A DNA stretch of 64,000 nt, taken from positions 2,533,163-2,597,162 of the forward strand of contig NZ_CH902578.1 of NCBI RefSeq assembly GCF_000152805.1. Direction: 5' to 3'. This DNA is from Maritimibacter alkaliphilus HTCC2654 (GTDB lineage: Bacteria > Pseudomonadota > Alphaproteobacteria > Rhodobacterales > Rhodobacteraceae). The position numbers were made by a program, and so were the translations under genes. Shown piece after piece: positions 44,206 to 54,035 of the stretch (positions are counted from its first letter, which is position 1; each line of letters begins with the position of its first letter). The notes beneath the pieces were generated by a model, which was given only the letters and a program-made list of their open reading frames with translations, searched no databases and was not told the origin of the DNA.

Positions 44206-44731
44206 GTTGGGAACCCTGTGGAGAATCCTTGTTTGTTCCTCGTTATGCGATTGTGCGTGGAACGGTGCAATTCCGGCGTTCCGTCTTATCGGCGGGTTTC
44301 CGACATTCCGTTCCTCGGCGCGCCAACACGGGACAACCGGGTTCGCCCATGTTGTGAGTTCCGGGTCCACGCACAGAACGGTCCACGAATTTGTTCACAG
44401 GCTGGGTATCACGTAAGTATCTGTTTTTGAATTCATAAACTGGCATCTCACCGGTTTCCGACGGTCTTATCCAACCGCGCTCATTCGTGACGAAAACGCT
44501 GCGGACAAGTCGTTAATCCCCAATACCCACAGGCCCTACAATTCAATACAGCCCTTTTTCTTTCTTTTCTTTATTAAGGGAGGGCGGACATGCCGGCGAG
44601 ATTTGCAAAGAACGCCAAGATTGACTTGAAAGGTCCGGTTCCCTATATCCCGCGTCCAAAGGGCCGTCCGGTCCGTGTTTCCCACTCTACAACGCTGACT
44701 GAGCAAATGGCTCGTCCTATGGTGATTTCCC
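44206..44731. other. Candidate chromosomal origin of replication (oriC)
   Basis: The longest gap without a gene in the window, between divergent maf and rho. DnaA-box-like sequences (consensus TTATNCACA) occur at 44217-44225 (TTCTCCACA on minus, one mismatch) and 44391-44399 (TTGTTCACA, one mismatch), with weaker ones near 44466 (TTATCCAAC) and 44523 (ATACCCACA). A pyrimidine/AT-rich tract CCCTTTTTCTTTCTTTTCTT at about 44553-44572 followed by TATTAA could unwind. One GANTC (CcrM) site is present at 44223-44227. As I recall, in Caulobacter the maf-aroE-coaE-dnaQ and rho-mnmE-mnmG-rsmG-parAB blocks flank oriC. A promoter for rho occupies 44621-44649. Confidence 0.5.
44621..44649 (+). promoter_or_regulatory. 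Promoter of rho
   Basis: TTGACT at 44621-44626 and TATATC at 44644-44649 are 17 bases apart, close to the sigma-70 consensus, 82 bases before the rho start. Confidence 0.7.
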
Positions 44732-46000
44732 ATGACTGAACGCTTGAACCTGTCCGACCTCAAGGCGCAGAGCCCGAAAGACCTTTTGGCAATGGCCGAA
44801 GAGCTCGAGATCGAGAACGCCTCGACCATGCGCAAGGGCGAGATGATGTTCCAGATCCTTCAGGCGCGTGCCGAAGACGGCTGGGAGATCGGGGGCGATG
44901 GCGTGCTCGAAGTGCTTCAGGACGGCTTTGGCTTCCTGCGCTCGCCCGAGGCGAACTATCTGCCCGGCCCCGACGATATCTACATGTCGCCGGACATGAT
45001 CCGAAAGCATTCGTTGCGCACCGGTGACACGGTCGAAGGCGTCATTGCGGCACCGGGCGAGAACGAGAATTACTTTGCGATCACCCAAGTCGAGAAGATC
45101 AACTTCACCGATCCGGAAACGGCGCGGCACAAGGTGGCCTTTGACAACCTGACGCCGCTGCACCCGGACGAGCGTCTGAAGATGGAAATCGACGATCCGA
45201 CGATCAAGGATCGTTCGGCGCGTATCATCGATCTGGTCGCGCCGATCGGTAAGGGACAGCGTTCGTTGATCGTGGCACCGCCGCGGACCGGTAAGACGGT
45301 GCTGATGCAGAACATCGCGCATTCGATCTCGGTCAACCATCCCGAGGTCTATCTGATCGTCCTGCTGATCGACGAACGGCCCGAGGAAGTGACGGACATG
45401 AAGCGGTCGGTGAACGGCGAAGTCGTTGCCTCGACCTTCGACGAACCCGCGTCGCGACACGTCGCCGTGTCGGAAATGGTGATCGAAAAGGCGAAGCGTC
45501 TGGTGGAGCACAAGCGGGACGTGGTCATCCTGCTCGACTCGATCACGCGTCTTGGCCGTGCGTTCAACACGACGGTGCCGTCCTCCGGCAAGGTCCTGAC
45601 GGGTGGTGTGGATGCCAACGCATTGCAGCGCCCGAAGCGGTTCTTCGGTGCTGCGCGTAACATCGAAGAGGGCGGTTCGCTGACCATCATCGCGACGGCC
45701 CTGATCGACACCGGAAGCCGCATGGACGAAGTCATCTTCGAAGAGTTCAAGGGCACGGGTAACTCGGAACTGGTGCTGGATCGCAAGGTCTCGGACAAGC
45801 GGATCTTCCCGGCGATCGACATCCTTAAGTCCGGCACGCGGAAAGAAGAGCTTCTGGTGGATTCCAAGGACCTTCAGAAAACCTATGTGCTGCGTCGTAT
45901 CCTGAACCCGATGGGCACGACGGATGCGATCGAGTTCTTGATCTCGAAGCTCAAACAGACCAAGACGAACGACGAGTTCTTCGACTCGATGAACGCATAA
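44732..46000 (+). CDS. rho: Transcription termination factor Rho
   Basis: Hexameric RNA helicase for factor-dependent termination. The 422-residue protein has the amino RNA-binding domain ([40 protein letters not shown] with the RNP motif), Walker A in [18 protein letters not shown], Walker B in [17 protein letters not shown], and the Q/R loops ([20 protein letters not shown]). Conserved throughout. It runs away from the candidate origin. A small hairpin (46002-46020) separates it from mnmE. Confidence 0.98.
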   Translation: MTERLNLSDLKAQSPKDLLAMAEELEIENASTMRKGEMMFQILQARAEDGWEIGGDGVLEVLQDGFGFLRSPEANYLPGPDDIYMSPDMIRKHSLRTGDTVEGVIAAPGENENYFAITQVEKINFTDPETARHKVAFDNLTPLHPDERLKMEIDDPTIKDRSARIIDLVAPIGKGQRSLIVAPPRTGKTVLMQNIAHSISVNHPEVYLIVLLIDERPEEVTDMKRSVNGEVVASTFDEPASRHVAVSEMVIEKAKRLVEHKRDVVILLDSITRLGRAFNTTVPSSGKVLTGGVDANALQRPKRFFGAARNIEEGGSLTIIATALIDTGSRMDEVIFEEFKGTGNSELVLDRKVSDKRIFPAIDILKSGTRKEELLVDSKDLQKTYVLRRILNPMGTTDAIEFLISKLKQTKTNDEFFDSMNA

Positions 46001-46026
46001 TCCTGTTTTAATTCAACAGGTTAACC

Positions 46027-47298
46027 ATGGATACGATCTTTGCGCTCGCCTCGGCACGGGGCAAGGCAGGCGTTGCCGTCATCCGGGTGTCCGGCCCGGA
46101 CGCCTTTTCGGCTGGTGAGGTTTTGGCCGGTGCATTGCCGCCAGCGCGGACAACCGGTCTGCGCACGCTGCGCAACGGAAATGATCCAATCGACGAAGCT
46201 TTGGTTCTGTCGTTCTCGGAGGGTGCGAGCTTTACCGGCGAACCTGTGGTGGAGTTCCACCTACACGGATCGACCGCCGTCGTGTCGAGTGTCCTGTCGA
46301 CATTGTCTTCGGTGCCGGGTCTGAGGATGGCGGAGCCGGGCGAGTTCACGCGCCGCGCGATGGAGAATGAGAGGCTGGACCTTGCCCAAGTGGAAGGGCT
46401 TGCCGACCTCATCGACAGCGAAACGGAAGCCCAAAGAAAGCAGGCGTTGCGCGTTCTTTCCGGTGCGCTCGGTGACAAGACATCCCAGTGGCGCAAGGAT
46501 CTGGTGCGGGCGACCGCGTTGCTGGAAGCGACGATTGATTTCGCTGATGAAGAGGTTCCGGTCGATGTCTCGCCGGAGGTTCTGGACCTCGTTGATAGAA
46601 CGCTGGCCGGTGTCCGGACTGAGACGGCCGGCGCGCGTATTTCGGAACGCATTCGCGATGGGTTCGAAGTTGCGATCGTGGGGGCCCCGAATGCTGGAAA
46701 ATCCACGCTCCTGAATGCGCTCGCCGGCCGTGACGCCGCGATTACATCCGAAGTGGCGGGAACGACGCGGGACGTTCTTGAGGTTAGGATGGACCTTGCC
46801 GGGCTTCCCGTCACAATTCTCGACACAGCTGGATTGCGTGAGTCGGAAGATGTCATCGAGCGGTTGGGAATCGAGCGAGCGAAGGCGCGTGCTGCGGATG
46901 CGGACCTGCGGATTTTCCTGTTGTCAGGCGAGGTTCTGCCGATGGACCCGATGGATGGCGATATCGTCGTCCAAGGGAAATCGGACCTCACGGGTACGGG
47001 TATTTCGGGTAAGACCGGCGAGGGCTTGGATTTTCTGGTAGAGCAAATCACATCGGTTCTAAGCGAACGGGCGAGCCACGCGGGAACAGCGATCCGGGAG
47101 CGACACCGCGTGGCGCTGAGTATGGCGCAAGTGGCTTTAGAAAACGCTCGAATCGAGGTACAGAGCGGCTCCGAACGTTCCGAACTCGCCGCTGAAGAAC
47201 TCTGGTCCGCAATCCGCGCTCTCGATGCCCTGATGGGGCGTGTGGATGTGGAAGTCGTGCTTGACGAGATTTTCGCGAGTTTTTGTCTGGGGAAGTAG
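46027..47298 (+). CDS. mnmE: tRNA modification GTPase MnmE
   Basis: With MnmG forms the complex that installs the carboxymethylaminomethyl group on wobble uridine 34 of certain tRNAs. The 423-residue protein has an amino tetrahydrofolate-binding domain ([20 protein letters not shown]), G domain with [16 protein letters not shown] (P loop) and [20 protein letters not shown], and the carboxy FCLGK, whose cysteine is the conserved CxGK element. Slightly shorter than the usual 450 residues in the helical part. mnmG follows after eight bases. Confidence 0.97.
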   Translation: MDTIFALASARGKAGVAVIRVSGPDAFSAGEVLAGALPPARTTGLRTLRNGNDPIDEALVLSFSEGASFTGEPVVEFHLHGSTAVVSSVLSTLSSVPGLRMAEPGEFTRRAMENERLDLAQVEGLADLIDSETEAQRKQALRVLSGALGDKTSQWRKDLVRATALLEATIDFADEEVPVDVSPEVLDLVDRTLAGVRTETAGARISERIRDGFEVAIVGAPNAGKSTLLNALAGRDAAITSEVAGTTRDVLEVRMDLAGLPVTILDTAGLRESEDVIERLGIERAKARAADADLRIFLLSGEVLPMDPMDGDIVVQGKSDLTGTGISGKTGEGLDFLVEQITSVLSERASHAGTAIRERHRVALSMAQVALENARIEVQSGSERSELAAEELWSAIRALDALMGRVDVEVVLDEIFASFCLGK

Positions 47299-47306
47299 AG
47301 AGAGGC

Positions 47307-49184
47307 ATGTTTCACGTGGAACATTCTGATTTCGATGTCGTGATCGTTGGCGGAGGCCACGCTGGTGCAGAGGCTGCGGTCGCTTCAGCACGGATCGGCG
47401 CGCGCACGGCTCTGGTCACCTTGCGGGCGTCGGATCTGGGCGTCATGTCCTGCAATCCGGCAATCGGAGGGTTGGGGAAGGGCCATCTGGTTCGTGAAAT
47501 CGACGCCCTCGACGGAATCATGGGGCGTGCGGCGGATGTGGCGGGTATCCAGTTTCGCCTGCTGAACCGTTCGAAAGGCCCAGCCGTTCAGGGTCCGCGT
47601 GCGCAGGCGGACCGAAAACTCTACCGCGCTGCGGTCTCAGAACTTGTTTCGGAGCAAGAACACCTGACGGTTGTCGAGGGAGAAGTCGCGTCGCTTGCAA
47701 TGTCGGGCGATAAGGTCTCTGGCTTGATCCTTTCTGATGGCTCCGAGATTTCGGCGCGCGCGGTGGTTCTTACAACTGGCACCTTCCTGCGCGGGGTGAT
47801 CCATATCGGCGATGTCCGTTGGGAAGGTGGTCGCATGGGCGATCGCCCGTCCGTCAGGCTGGCTGAGCAGATCGAGTCTCTCGGTTTGCCGTTTGGACGG
47901 CTCAAGACAGGAACGCCGCCGCGATTGGATGGTCGTACCATCGATTGGGGTAAGCTGGAAACTCAGCCTGGCGACGAGAATCCCGAGGTTTTTTCATTTC
48001 TGAACACCAAACCGACGGCACGGCAGATCTCGTGCGGCATCACGCACACGAACGAAAGAACGCATGAGATCATTTCGCGGAACCTTGAACGGTCGGCCAT
48101 GTATGGAGGGCATATCGACGGCGTCGGCCCAAGATATTGCCCGTCCATCGAGGACAAGGTCGTGCGATTTTCAGACAAGCCGTCGCATCAGATCTTTCTG
48201 GAACCGGAAGGGCTGGACGATCATACAGTCTATCCGAACGGTATTTCGACGTCTCTGCCTGAGGACGTTCAGCAAGCTTATGTAGCATCGATTTCCGGTC
48301 TGGAGAACGCGCGAATTCTGCAGCCGGGATATGCGATTGAATACGACTATGTCGATCCGCGCGCGTTGCGCCTGACGTTGGAGCTCAAGAATGTCTCGGG
48401 CCTGTATCTTGCGGGTCAGATCAACGGCACAACGGGCTACGAAGAAGCTGCGGCACAAGGCATTGTCGCAGGATTCAACGCTGCCCGGGCTGCGCTCGAT
48501 CAGGAAGAGGTCATTTTTTCCCGGTCGTCGTCCTACATCGGGGTGATGATCGACGACCTTGTGACGCGTGGCGTCACCGAACCGTATCGCATGTTCACAT
48601 CGCGGGCTGAATTCAGGTTGGCGTTGCGCGCCGATAACGCCGACCAGAGATTGACGCCTTTGGCTATCGACCTGGGAGCTGTTTCCGCAGAACGGAAAAG
48701 GCGTTTTTCCGAGAAGATAGAAAAGCTTGACGCGGCGAAGTCCTTGTTGAAAGGCCGCTCGTTCAAGCCGCAGGAAGTGAACGCAGCCGGTGGGTCGGTG
48801 AGCGAGGATGGGACACGTCGGACCGGGTTCGATCTCCTGTCGATCCCTGGGATCACGTTCGCATCGCTAGTGAAGATGAATGACGTATTTGCCACCGTCG
48901 ATCTCGACACGCGTTCGCAAGTTTCGAAAGATGCATTGTATGCGCGGTACATCGAAAGGCAGGCGCGGGAAGTGGAGGCGCTCCGCCGCGATGAGCACCA
49001 AGTCATTCCGAGCGATTTCGACTATGCCGGCCTTGATGGACTGACGGGCGAGTTGAAGCAGAAGCTTTCCAAAGTTCAGCCGGAAACCCTAGCTCATGCA
49101 GGTCGGATCGAGGGTATGACACCCGCGGCTCTTGCTCTGATTTTGGCAAAGGTCCGGCAGTCAGCGCGAAGGAAGTCCGCGTGA
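47307..49184 (+). CDS. mnmG: tRNA uridine-5-carboxymethylaminomethyl synthase subunit MnmG
   Basis: FAD-dependent partner of MnmE, also called GidA, 625 residues. The dinucleotide-binding motif [20 protein letters not shown] is at about residues 11-30; [20 protein letters not shown] and [20 protein letters not shown] are MnmG signatures; [16 protein letters not shown] and the carboxy helical domain follow. The start is the ATG at 47307 after AGAGAGG; codons 1-6 (MFHVEH) are dictated by an overlapping parS site. Stop overlaps rsmG (GTGA). Confidence 0.97.
   Translation: MFHVEHSDFDVVIVGGGHAGAEAAVASARIGARTALVTLRASDLGVMSCNPAIGGLGKGHLVREIDALDGIMGRAADVAGIQFRLLNRSKGPAVQGPRAQADRKLYRAAVSELVSEQEHLTVVEGEVASLAMSGDKVSGLILSDGSEISARAVVLTTGTFLRGVIHIGDVRWEGGRMGDRPSVRLAEQIESLGLPFGRLKTGTPPRLDGRTIDWGKLETQPGDENPEVFSFLNTKPTARQISCGITHTNERTHEIISRNLERSAMYGGHIDGVGPRYCPSIEDKVVRFSDKPSHQIFLEPEGLDDHTVYPNGISTSLPEDVQQAYVASISGLENARILQPGYAIEYDYVDPRALRLTLELKNVSGLYLAGQINGTTGYEEAAAQGIVAGFNAARAALDQEEVIFSRSSSYIGVMIDDLVTRGVTEPYRMFTSRAEFRLALRADNADQRLTPLAIDLGAVSAERKRRFSEKIEKLDAAKSLLKGRSFKPQEVNAAGGSVSEDGTRRTGFDLLSIPGITFASLVKMNDVFATVDLDTRSQVSKDALYARYIERQAREVEALRRDEHQVIPSDFDYAGLDGLTGELKQKLSKVQPETLAHAGRIEGMTPAALALILAKVRQSARRKSA
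47308..47323. promoter_or_regulatory. parS site (15/16) in the first codons of mnmG
   Basis: TGTTTCACGTGGAACA differs by one base from the chromosomal ParB site consensus TGTTTCACGTGAAACA. It overlaps the mnmG start codon and lies 3.3 kb from parB and about 2.6 kb from the candidate origin. Confidence 0.85.
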
Positions 49185-49801
49185 GTAAATCCGCCTTCTT
49201 GGAGGCGGTGAGTGTTTCACGTGAAACAGAGCGGCGGCTTGATACCTTTGCAGAGCTCCTGACAAAGTGGAATCGCCACATAAACCTGGTCAGTGCGTCG
49301 ACTCTGAAGGATTTATGGAGCCGGCATTTCCTGGATTCCGCGCAACTCTTATCGCTTGCCGAGGGCCGATCCCGCCTTTGGCTCGATGTCGGCACCGGCG
49401 GAGGCTTTCCTGGAATCGTTGTCGCAATCATAGCCGCCGAGGCGCAGCCGGACCTGCGGGTTCGATGCATCGAAAGTGACCAAAGGAAAGCGACGTTTCT
49501 TAGGACCGTGGCCCGAGAATGTGGCGTGTCGGTTGAGGTGCTGTCCGAAAGAGTCGAGAGGGCTGATCCGATGAATGCAGATGTGATTTCCGCACGTGCG
49601 CTGGCGCCATTGGACGACCTTCTCGCTTATGCGCAGCGGCATCTGAAACCCGGAGGTTTGGCGCTGTTTCTGAAAGGCGCCGGATACAGGGAAGAGCTTG
49701 AAACCGCTCTTGTAAACTGGCGTTTCCAAGTCGATACATACCCCAGCAAGACCAATCCGGACGCGGTCGTCCTGAAGATCGGAGATATCGAACGTGCCTG
49801 A
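49181..49801 (+). CDS. rsmG: 16S rRNA (guanine-527-N7)-methyltransferase RsmG
   Basis: Also called GidB; methylates G527 of 16S rRNA, and loss gives low-level streptomycin resistance in several bacteria. The 206-residue protein starts at GTG 49181. Motif I is [40 protein letters not shown] with LDSAQL is the GidB amino signature; [19 protein letters not shown] the SAM-adenine region. Codons 11-16 (VSRETE region) overlap a perfect parS. The start overlaps the mnmG stop by four bases and the stop overlaps the parA start by eight. Confidence 0.96.
   Translation: MSKSAFLEAVSVSRETERRLDTFAELLTKWNRHINLVSASTLKDLWSRHFLDSAQLLSLAEGRSRLWLDVGTGGGFPGIVVAIIAAEAQPDLRVRCIESDQRKATFLRTVARECGVSVEVLSERVERADPMNADVISARALAPLDDLLAYAQRHLKPGGLALFLKGAGYREELETALVNWRFQVDTYPSKTNPDAVVLKIGDIERA
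49213..49228. promoter_or_regulatory. Perfect parS site in rsmG
   Basis: TGTTTCACGTGAAACA, 16 of 16 bases matching the universal chromosomal ParB-binding palindrome, inside rsmG codons 11-16 and 0.6 kb upstream of parA. Confidence 0.95.
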
Positions 49802-50573
49802 CGCCAAGATCATAGCGGTGACCAACCAGAAAGGCGGCGTTGGCAAAACCACGACCGCGATAAACCTGGGCGCAGCTCTGGCGATGAAAGGGAATAAGGT
49901 CCTCATCGTCGATCTCGACCCGCAGGGTAACGCATCGACCGGGCTTGGTATCGAGCCGCAGGACCGAGAAAGCACGACATATGATCTGTTGTTGGAGGAG
50001 TCGCCGCTCGAGTCCGTCGTTCTCCAAACTGTGATCGAAAACCTCTGGATTGCGCCGGCGACAACGGACCTGTCTTCGGCGGACATCGAGTTGGTCGCGA
50101 ATGAGAAACGGTCGCATCTGCTACATGATTCCCTGCGTGCACCGACGGCCGAGAGGTTGGGGTTGGACTACATCCTGATCGACTGTCCGCCCTCTCTGAA
50201 CCTTCTTACCGTAAATGCGCTCGTGGCTGCTCATTCCGTGCTTATCCCGCTGCAATCCGAGTTCTTTGCGCTGGAAGGCTTGAGTCAGCTCATGCTGACG
50301 ATCCGCGAGGTGCGCGAGGCGGCGAACCCGAAACTGAGGATTGAAGGCGTCGTGCTGACGATGCACGACATGCGCAATAATCTTGCACAACAGGTAGAGG
50401 CGGATGCGCGGGACACCCTTGGAGAATTGGTCTTCAAGACCGTGGTTCCAAGAAATGTCAGGGTTTCGGAGGCGCCGTCTTTCGCCATGCCGGTGATTTC
50501 CTACGATCCGAGTTCCAAGGGCAGTCAGGCGTATATTTCATTGGCACAAGAACTGATGGCGAAGGCCGGGTAG
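49794..50573 (+). CDS. parA: Chromosome-partitioning ATPase ParA
   Basis: Deviant Walker ATPase that moves ParB-parS complexes and so segregates origins. The 259-residue protein has NQKGGVGKTTTAINLGAALA at about 11-30 (deviant Walker A, KGGVGKTT), VLIVDLDPQGNASTGLG (A'/switch I) and YILIDCPPSLNLLTVNAL (Walker B). The GTG start at 49794 overlaps rsmG by eight bases. parB follows nine bases after its stop. Confidence 0.98.
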   Translation: MPDAKIIAVTNQKGGVGKTTTAINLGAALAMKGNKVLIVDLDPQGNASTGLGIEPQDRESTTYDLLLEESPLESVVLQTVIENLWIAPATTDLSSADIELVANEKRSHLLHDSLRAPTAERLGLDYILIDCPPSLNLLTVNALVAAHSVLIPLQSEFFALEGLSQLMLTIREVREAANPKLRIEGVVLTMHDMRNNLAQQVEADARDTLGELVFKTVVPRNVRVSEAPSFAMPVISYDPSSKGSQAYISLAQELMAKAG

Positions 50574-50582
50574 GAGGCAGAT

Positions 50583-51482
50583 ATGGCAACGAAGAAACCG
50601 AACCGCGGGTTGGGGCGCGGGCTTTCCGCGCTTATGGCCGATGTTCAGACGGATGCCGAAGTGGCACATGTTGGGTCTGAAGTGCAGCGAAAGCCCGATA
50701 TGTTGATTCCCATCGAGAACGTGGAAGCCAACCCAGACCAACCGAGGCGCAGGTTCACGCCCGAGGGGTTGGAGGATCTGGCCAACTCGATCCGTGAGAA
50801 GGGGATCATCCAGCCCCTGATCGTCAGGCCGCACCCCGCGAAAGAGGGTGCGTATGAGATCGTCGCCGGCGAACGCCGGTGGCGTGCGGCTCAGGTCGCC
50901 CAGTTGCATGAAGTTCCCGCGATTATCCGTGGCTACAACGATACCGAGGCGCTGGAAGTCGCGATCATCGAGAACATCCAACGCGCGGACCTCAATCCAA
51001 TTGAAGAAGCCGCAGGCTATCGCGATCTGATGGAGAAGTTCGGACACACGCAGGAAAAGCTGGCGGAGGCTCTCGGGAAATCGCGGTCGCACATCGCCAA
51101 TATGATGCGTCTGCTGAACCTGCCGGAAGAAGTGCTCGAGATGGTTGTGGATGGACGCCTGTCTGCGGGTGCTGCGCGGGCAATTATCACAGCGGAAAAT
51201 CCGATAGAGCTTGCGCGCCGGGCGGTGAAAGAAGGGCTTTCCGTTCGCGATATCGAACGTCTGGCGAAATCTCCCACGTCACCGAAAAAGCAGTCTACCC
51301 CTGCCCAGAAGGCCCAAAAGGACGCGGACACGGTTGCGCTTGAAAAATCGCTTTCCGCTGCATCGGGCATGAAGGTTTCGATCGACCATAAGGATGGTGA
51401 CGATCAGGGGACTGTGACGATCCGGTATGCGACGCTCGATCAATTCGATGATCTGTGCCGCATGCTCGGCGGTGACGTCTAG
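50583..51482 (+). CDS. parB: Chromosome-partitioning protein ParB
   Basis: CTPase clamp that binds parS and spreads on DNA. The 299-residue protein begins with the ParA-contacting motif RGLGRGLSALMADV; the CTP-binding motif EIVAGERRWRAAQVA and ENIQRADLNPIEEA follow; the helix-turn-helix that reads parS is LAEALGKSRSHIANMMRLLN; the carboxy dimerisation domain ends in [12 protein letters not shown]. The ATG at 50583 has GTAGGAGGCAG upstream. Its two sites at 47308 and 49213 are in this window. Its stop interlocks with the hemW stop in CTAG. Confidence 0.98.
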   Translation: MATKKPNRGLGRGLSALMADVQTDAEVAHVGSEVQRKPDMLIPIENVEANPDQPRRRFTPEGLEDLANSIREKGIIQPLIVRPHPAKEGAYEIVAGERRWRAAQVAQLHEVPAIIRGYNDTEALEVAIIENIQRADLNPIEEAAGYRDLMEKFGHTQEKLAEALGKSRSHIANMMRLLNLPEEVLEMVVDGRLSAGAARAIITAENPIELARRAVKEGLSVRDIERLAKSPTSPKKQSTPAQKAQKDADTVALEKSLSAASGMKVSIDHKDGDDQGTVTIRYATLDQFDDLCRMLGGDV

Positions 51483-52636
51483 CTTGGCAAGAGCTCACGA
51501 ATGACCGCGTTCAGGACGGCGCGGCCAGATCGTGTCGGGGCGAGGTAACGGTTGTTCAGGTTCAGGTAGCCATTCTTGACGAGGTCCTGAAGAACCATTT
51601 CATCCAGCGGCACACCAGAAATAGCCTCGTATCGGTCTAGATCTAGTCCTCGTGTGGTCCGCAGACCCATCATCAGGTATTCACCGGCTTGGTCCGCGCG
51701 ACTCAAGGCTTCGCGACCAGCCTCGCCGTTGTGCTTCAACGCCTGATCCAACCATTTCGACGGCGACAACTCGGTCCAGGTGGACCAGCGTCGACCCCCA
51801 AGGCTCAGGCGCCCATGTGCGCCCGGGCCGATGCCTATGTAATCACCAGCGGACCAGTAGATCAGATTATGCCGGGATTCTTGGCCGGGTTTGGCGTGAT
51901 TAGAGACTTCATAAGCCAACAGTCCGGCATCTTCGCAGATGTCTTGCGTGGCAAAATACATATCCGCAGACAGATCTTCGTCCGGCAGGCCCCGCAGCTT
52001 TCCGCGCGCGAACCGATCTCCGAATGCGGTGCCGTCCTCGATGGTGAGTTGGTAGAGCGACAGGTGATCCGGCTCAAAACCCACCGCCCGTTGAAGTTCA
52101 GCGGTCCAGTCTTCGAGTGACTGGTCCTGACGTCCGTAGATGAGGTCGAAATTGATCCTGTCGAAGGTCGAACGCGCGACGTCCAAAGCAGCCAAGGCCG
52201 TTTCAACGTCATGGAGCCTGCCGAGCGCCTTCAGATCCCCGTCATTCAGGGCCTGAAACCCCATCGAAACCCGGTTCACGCCCGCCGCTGCATAGCCAGC
52301 GAAGCGTTCGGCTTCCACCGAGCTCGGATTCGCTTCGAGCGTGATTTCGATGTCGTTGGCGGGCGTCCAGTGCCCCGCGACTGCATCAAGCACCGCACCG
52401 ACGACAGCGGGGTCCATCAGGGAAGGTGTCCCGCCGCCGAAGTAAACCGAGCTCAGAACCCGGTTCGGGGTTTCGCGTGCATAACGCGCCAACTCGGCAA
52501 GATAGGCGGCCTGCCAGTCGGCCATGACGATTTGTGAGGACACATGGCTGTTGAAGTCGCAGTAGGGGCACTTGGCGGCGCAGAACGGCCAATGGATGTA
52601 GAGGCCGAAACCGCCCTCTCTCCAGTTATCGGTCAA
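51479..52636 (-). CDS. hemW: Radical SAM heme chaperone HemW
   Basis: A 385-residue radical SAM protein related to coproporphyrinogen III oxidase HemN but assigned as a heme-handling chaperone. The cluster cysteines C19, C23 and C26 lie in [30 protein letters not shown] and [17 protein letters not shown] are HemW/HemN core motifs; the HemN_C domain closes the protein. HemW lacks residues HemN needs for decarboxylation, and this length and amino end fit HemW. Overlaps rdgB by 11 bases. Confidence 0.93.
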   Translation of the reverse strand: MTDNWREGGFGLYIHWPFCAAKCPYCDFNSHVSSQIVMADWQAAYLAELARYARETPNRVLSSVYFGGGTPSLMDPAVVGAVLDAVAGHWTPANDIEITLEANPSSVEAERFAGYAAAGVNRVSMGFQALNDGDLKALGRLHDVETALAALDVARSTFDRINFDLIYGRQDQSLEDWTAELQRAVGFEPDHLSLYQLTIEDGTAFGDRFARGKLRGLPDEDLSADMYFATQDICEDAGLLAYEVSNHAKPGQESRHNLIYWSAGDYIGIGPGAHGRLSLGGRRWSTWTELSPSKWLDQALKHNGEAGREALSRADQAGEYLMMGLRTTRGLDLDRYEAISGVPLDEMVLQDLVKNGYLNLNNRYLAPTRSGRAVLNAVIRELLPS

Positions 52637-53240
52637 AGCAGCCCTCGACCAGCTTGGCGAATGCGACGGCCCTATGGCTCATCTCGTGCTTCTGTTTCGG
52701 GTCCATCTCGCCGAATGTGATGTCGAAACCGTCCGGGATGAAGATCGGGTCGTATCCGAAACCCTGATCGCCGCGCATCGGCCATGTCAGACGACCAGAC
52801 ACGCGGCCCTCGAAAATCTCGTCATGTCCATCCGGCCAGGCGAGGCACAGTGTACAATTGAAAGACGCCGTGCGTGGTTCGGCTGCGCCTCGTTCGTCGA
52901 GAAGATCCCACGTCTTTCTCATGGCCATGGGAAAATCGCGACCGTCCGGTGTCTCGGCCCAGTCCGCCGTATAGACCCCGGGGGCACCGTCGAGCGCATC
53001 GACCATGATCCCACTGTCATCCGACAATGCGGGCAATCCGGTTGCCTTCGCCGCGAAGTGGGCCTTGATCCGGGCGTTCCCGGCGAACGTGTCCTCGGTC
53101 TCATCCGGTTCTTCGAGCCCGAATTCCGATGCCGAGGAACAGGTCACGCCAAACGGCTCAACCAAGGCGGCGATTTCGCGCAGCTTGCCTTTGTTATGCG
53201 AGGCGATGACCAAACGGTCGCCGGTGAACGCGCGGGTCAT
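52626..53240 (-). CDS. rdgB: XTP/dITP diphosphatase
   Basis: Removes non-canonical purine nucleotides (dITP, XTP) from the pool. The 204-residue protein begins [20 protein letters not shown] (substrate-binding NxxK), has [20 protein letters not shown] with the metal-binding DDSG, and [19 protein letters not shown] and MSHRAVAF, all RdgB/HAM1 signatures. The ATG overlaps the rph stop by four bases. Part of the rph-rdgB-hemW operon. Confidence 0.96.
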   Translation of the reverse strand: MTRAFTGDRLVIASHNKGKLREIAALVEPFGVTCSSASEFGLEEPDETEDTFAGNARIKAHFAAKATGLPALSDDSGIMVDALDGAPGVYTADWAETPDGRDFPMAMRKTWDLLDERGAAEPRTASFNCTLCLAWPDGHDEIFEGRVSGRLTWPMRGDQGFGYDPIFIPDGFDITFGEMDPKQKHEMSHRAVAFAKLVEGCFDR

Positions 53241-53950
53241 GCCACGGCGGCCTTTTGTGCGGCCACCAGCTCTGCAACGCCCTTTTCGGCAAGACCCATA
53301 AGGTCATCCATCTGAGCGCGGGAGAAGGTGGAACCTTCTGCCGACATCTGCACCTCGATCAATCGCCCGGTTCCCGTCATGACGAAGTTCCCGTCGACAC
53401 CGGCTTCGCTGTCCTCGGGATAGTCGAGGTCGAGGACGGGCTGACCGGCATAAATGCCGCAAGAGACGGCGGCGACCGGATCGATCAAGGGGTCCGACAC
53501 GATGTCGCCGGCCTTCATCAGTTTCTGAACAGCAAGGCGCAGAGCGACCCATCCGCCAGTGATCGAGGCGCAACGCGTGCCTCCATCAGCTTGAATGACG
53601 TCGCAATCGACCGTGATCTGACGTTCGCCAAGCGCCTGCCGATCGACACCCGCGCGCAGCGAACGACCAATAAGCCGTTGAATTTCAACGGTTCTTCCGC
53701 CTTGCTTGCCTGCCGTCGCCTCGCGCCTCATACGCGAGGATGTGGACCGCGGCAGCATTCCGTATTCGGCGGTGACCCAGCCCATGCCGGTGTTGCGAAG
53801 CCAGGGCGGCACGCGCTCTTCCAACGATGCGGTGCACAGCACATGCGTATCGCCGACCTTGATGAGGCAGGACCCTTCGGCATGTTTCGTGACGCCCGTT
53901 TCAATTGAAATCGGGCGCAGTTCATCTACATTCCTGCCAGATGGGCGCAT
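53237..53950 (-). CDS. rph: Ribonuclease PH
   Basis: Phosphorolytic 3'-5' exoribonuclease that trims tRNA precursors. The 237-residue protein starts [41 protein letters not shown] and [19 protein letters not shown] carry the phosphate-binding and oligomer contacts; [20 protein letters not shown] is also invariant in the family. The ATG at 53950 is supported by AGGAAGGATACG. First gene of the operon; diverges from hrcA across 85 bases with an inverted repeat. Confidence 0.97.
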   Translation of the reverse strand: MRPSGRNVDELRPISIETGVTKHAEGSCLIKVGDTHVLCTASLEERVPPWLRNTGMGWVTAEYGMLPRSTSSRMRREATAGKQGGRTVEIQRLIGRSLRAGVDRQALGERQITVDCDVIQADGGTRCASITGGWVALRLAVQKLMKAGDIVSDPLIDPVAAVSCGIYAGQPVLDLDYPEDSEAGVDGNFVMTGTGRLIEVQMSAEGSTFSRAQMDDLMGLAEKGVAELVAAQKAAVA

Positions 53951-53973
53951 GGCGTATCCTTCCTGATTTTTCT

Positions 53974-53994
53974 GCGGCGTGGGTGTCACGCCGC
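53974..53994. promoter_or_regulatory. Inverted repeat between rph and hrcA
   Basis: GCGGCGTG at 53974-53981 and CACGCCGC at 53987-53994 are perfect complements around GGTGT in the 85-base divergent intergenic region. It is not a CIRCE element, so it may be another operator or a leader hairpin. Confidence 0.45.
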
Positions 53995-54035
53995 CATGAA
54001 AAAAGCAAGGGCGGCCGCCCGGTGGAGACAATGGC

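Noticed and set aside
44590..44739. A 49-codon frame with a strong ribosome site (GGGAGG) overlapping the rho start by eight bases
   Set aside because: A near-consensus promoter (44621-44649) lies inside it, so most rho transcripts would lack its start, and its sequence resembles nothing I know. It could be reconsidered if ribosome profiling shows translation.
53951..54035. A CIRCE element upstream of hrcA
   Set aside because: No TTAGCACTC-N9-GAGTGCTAA or near match is present; only an unrelated GC-rich inverted repeat is there.
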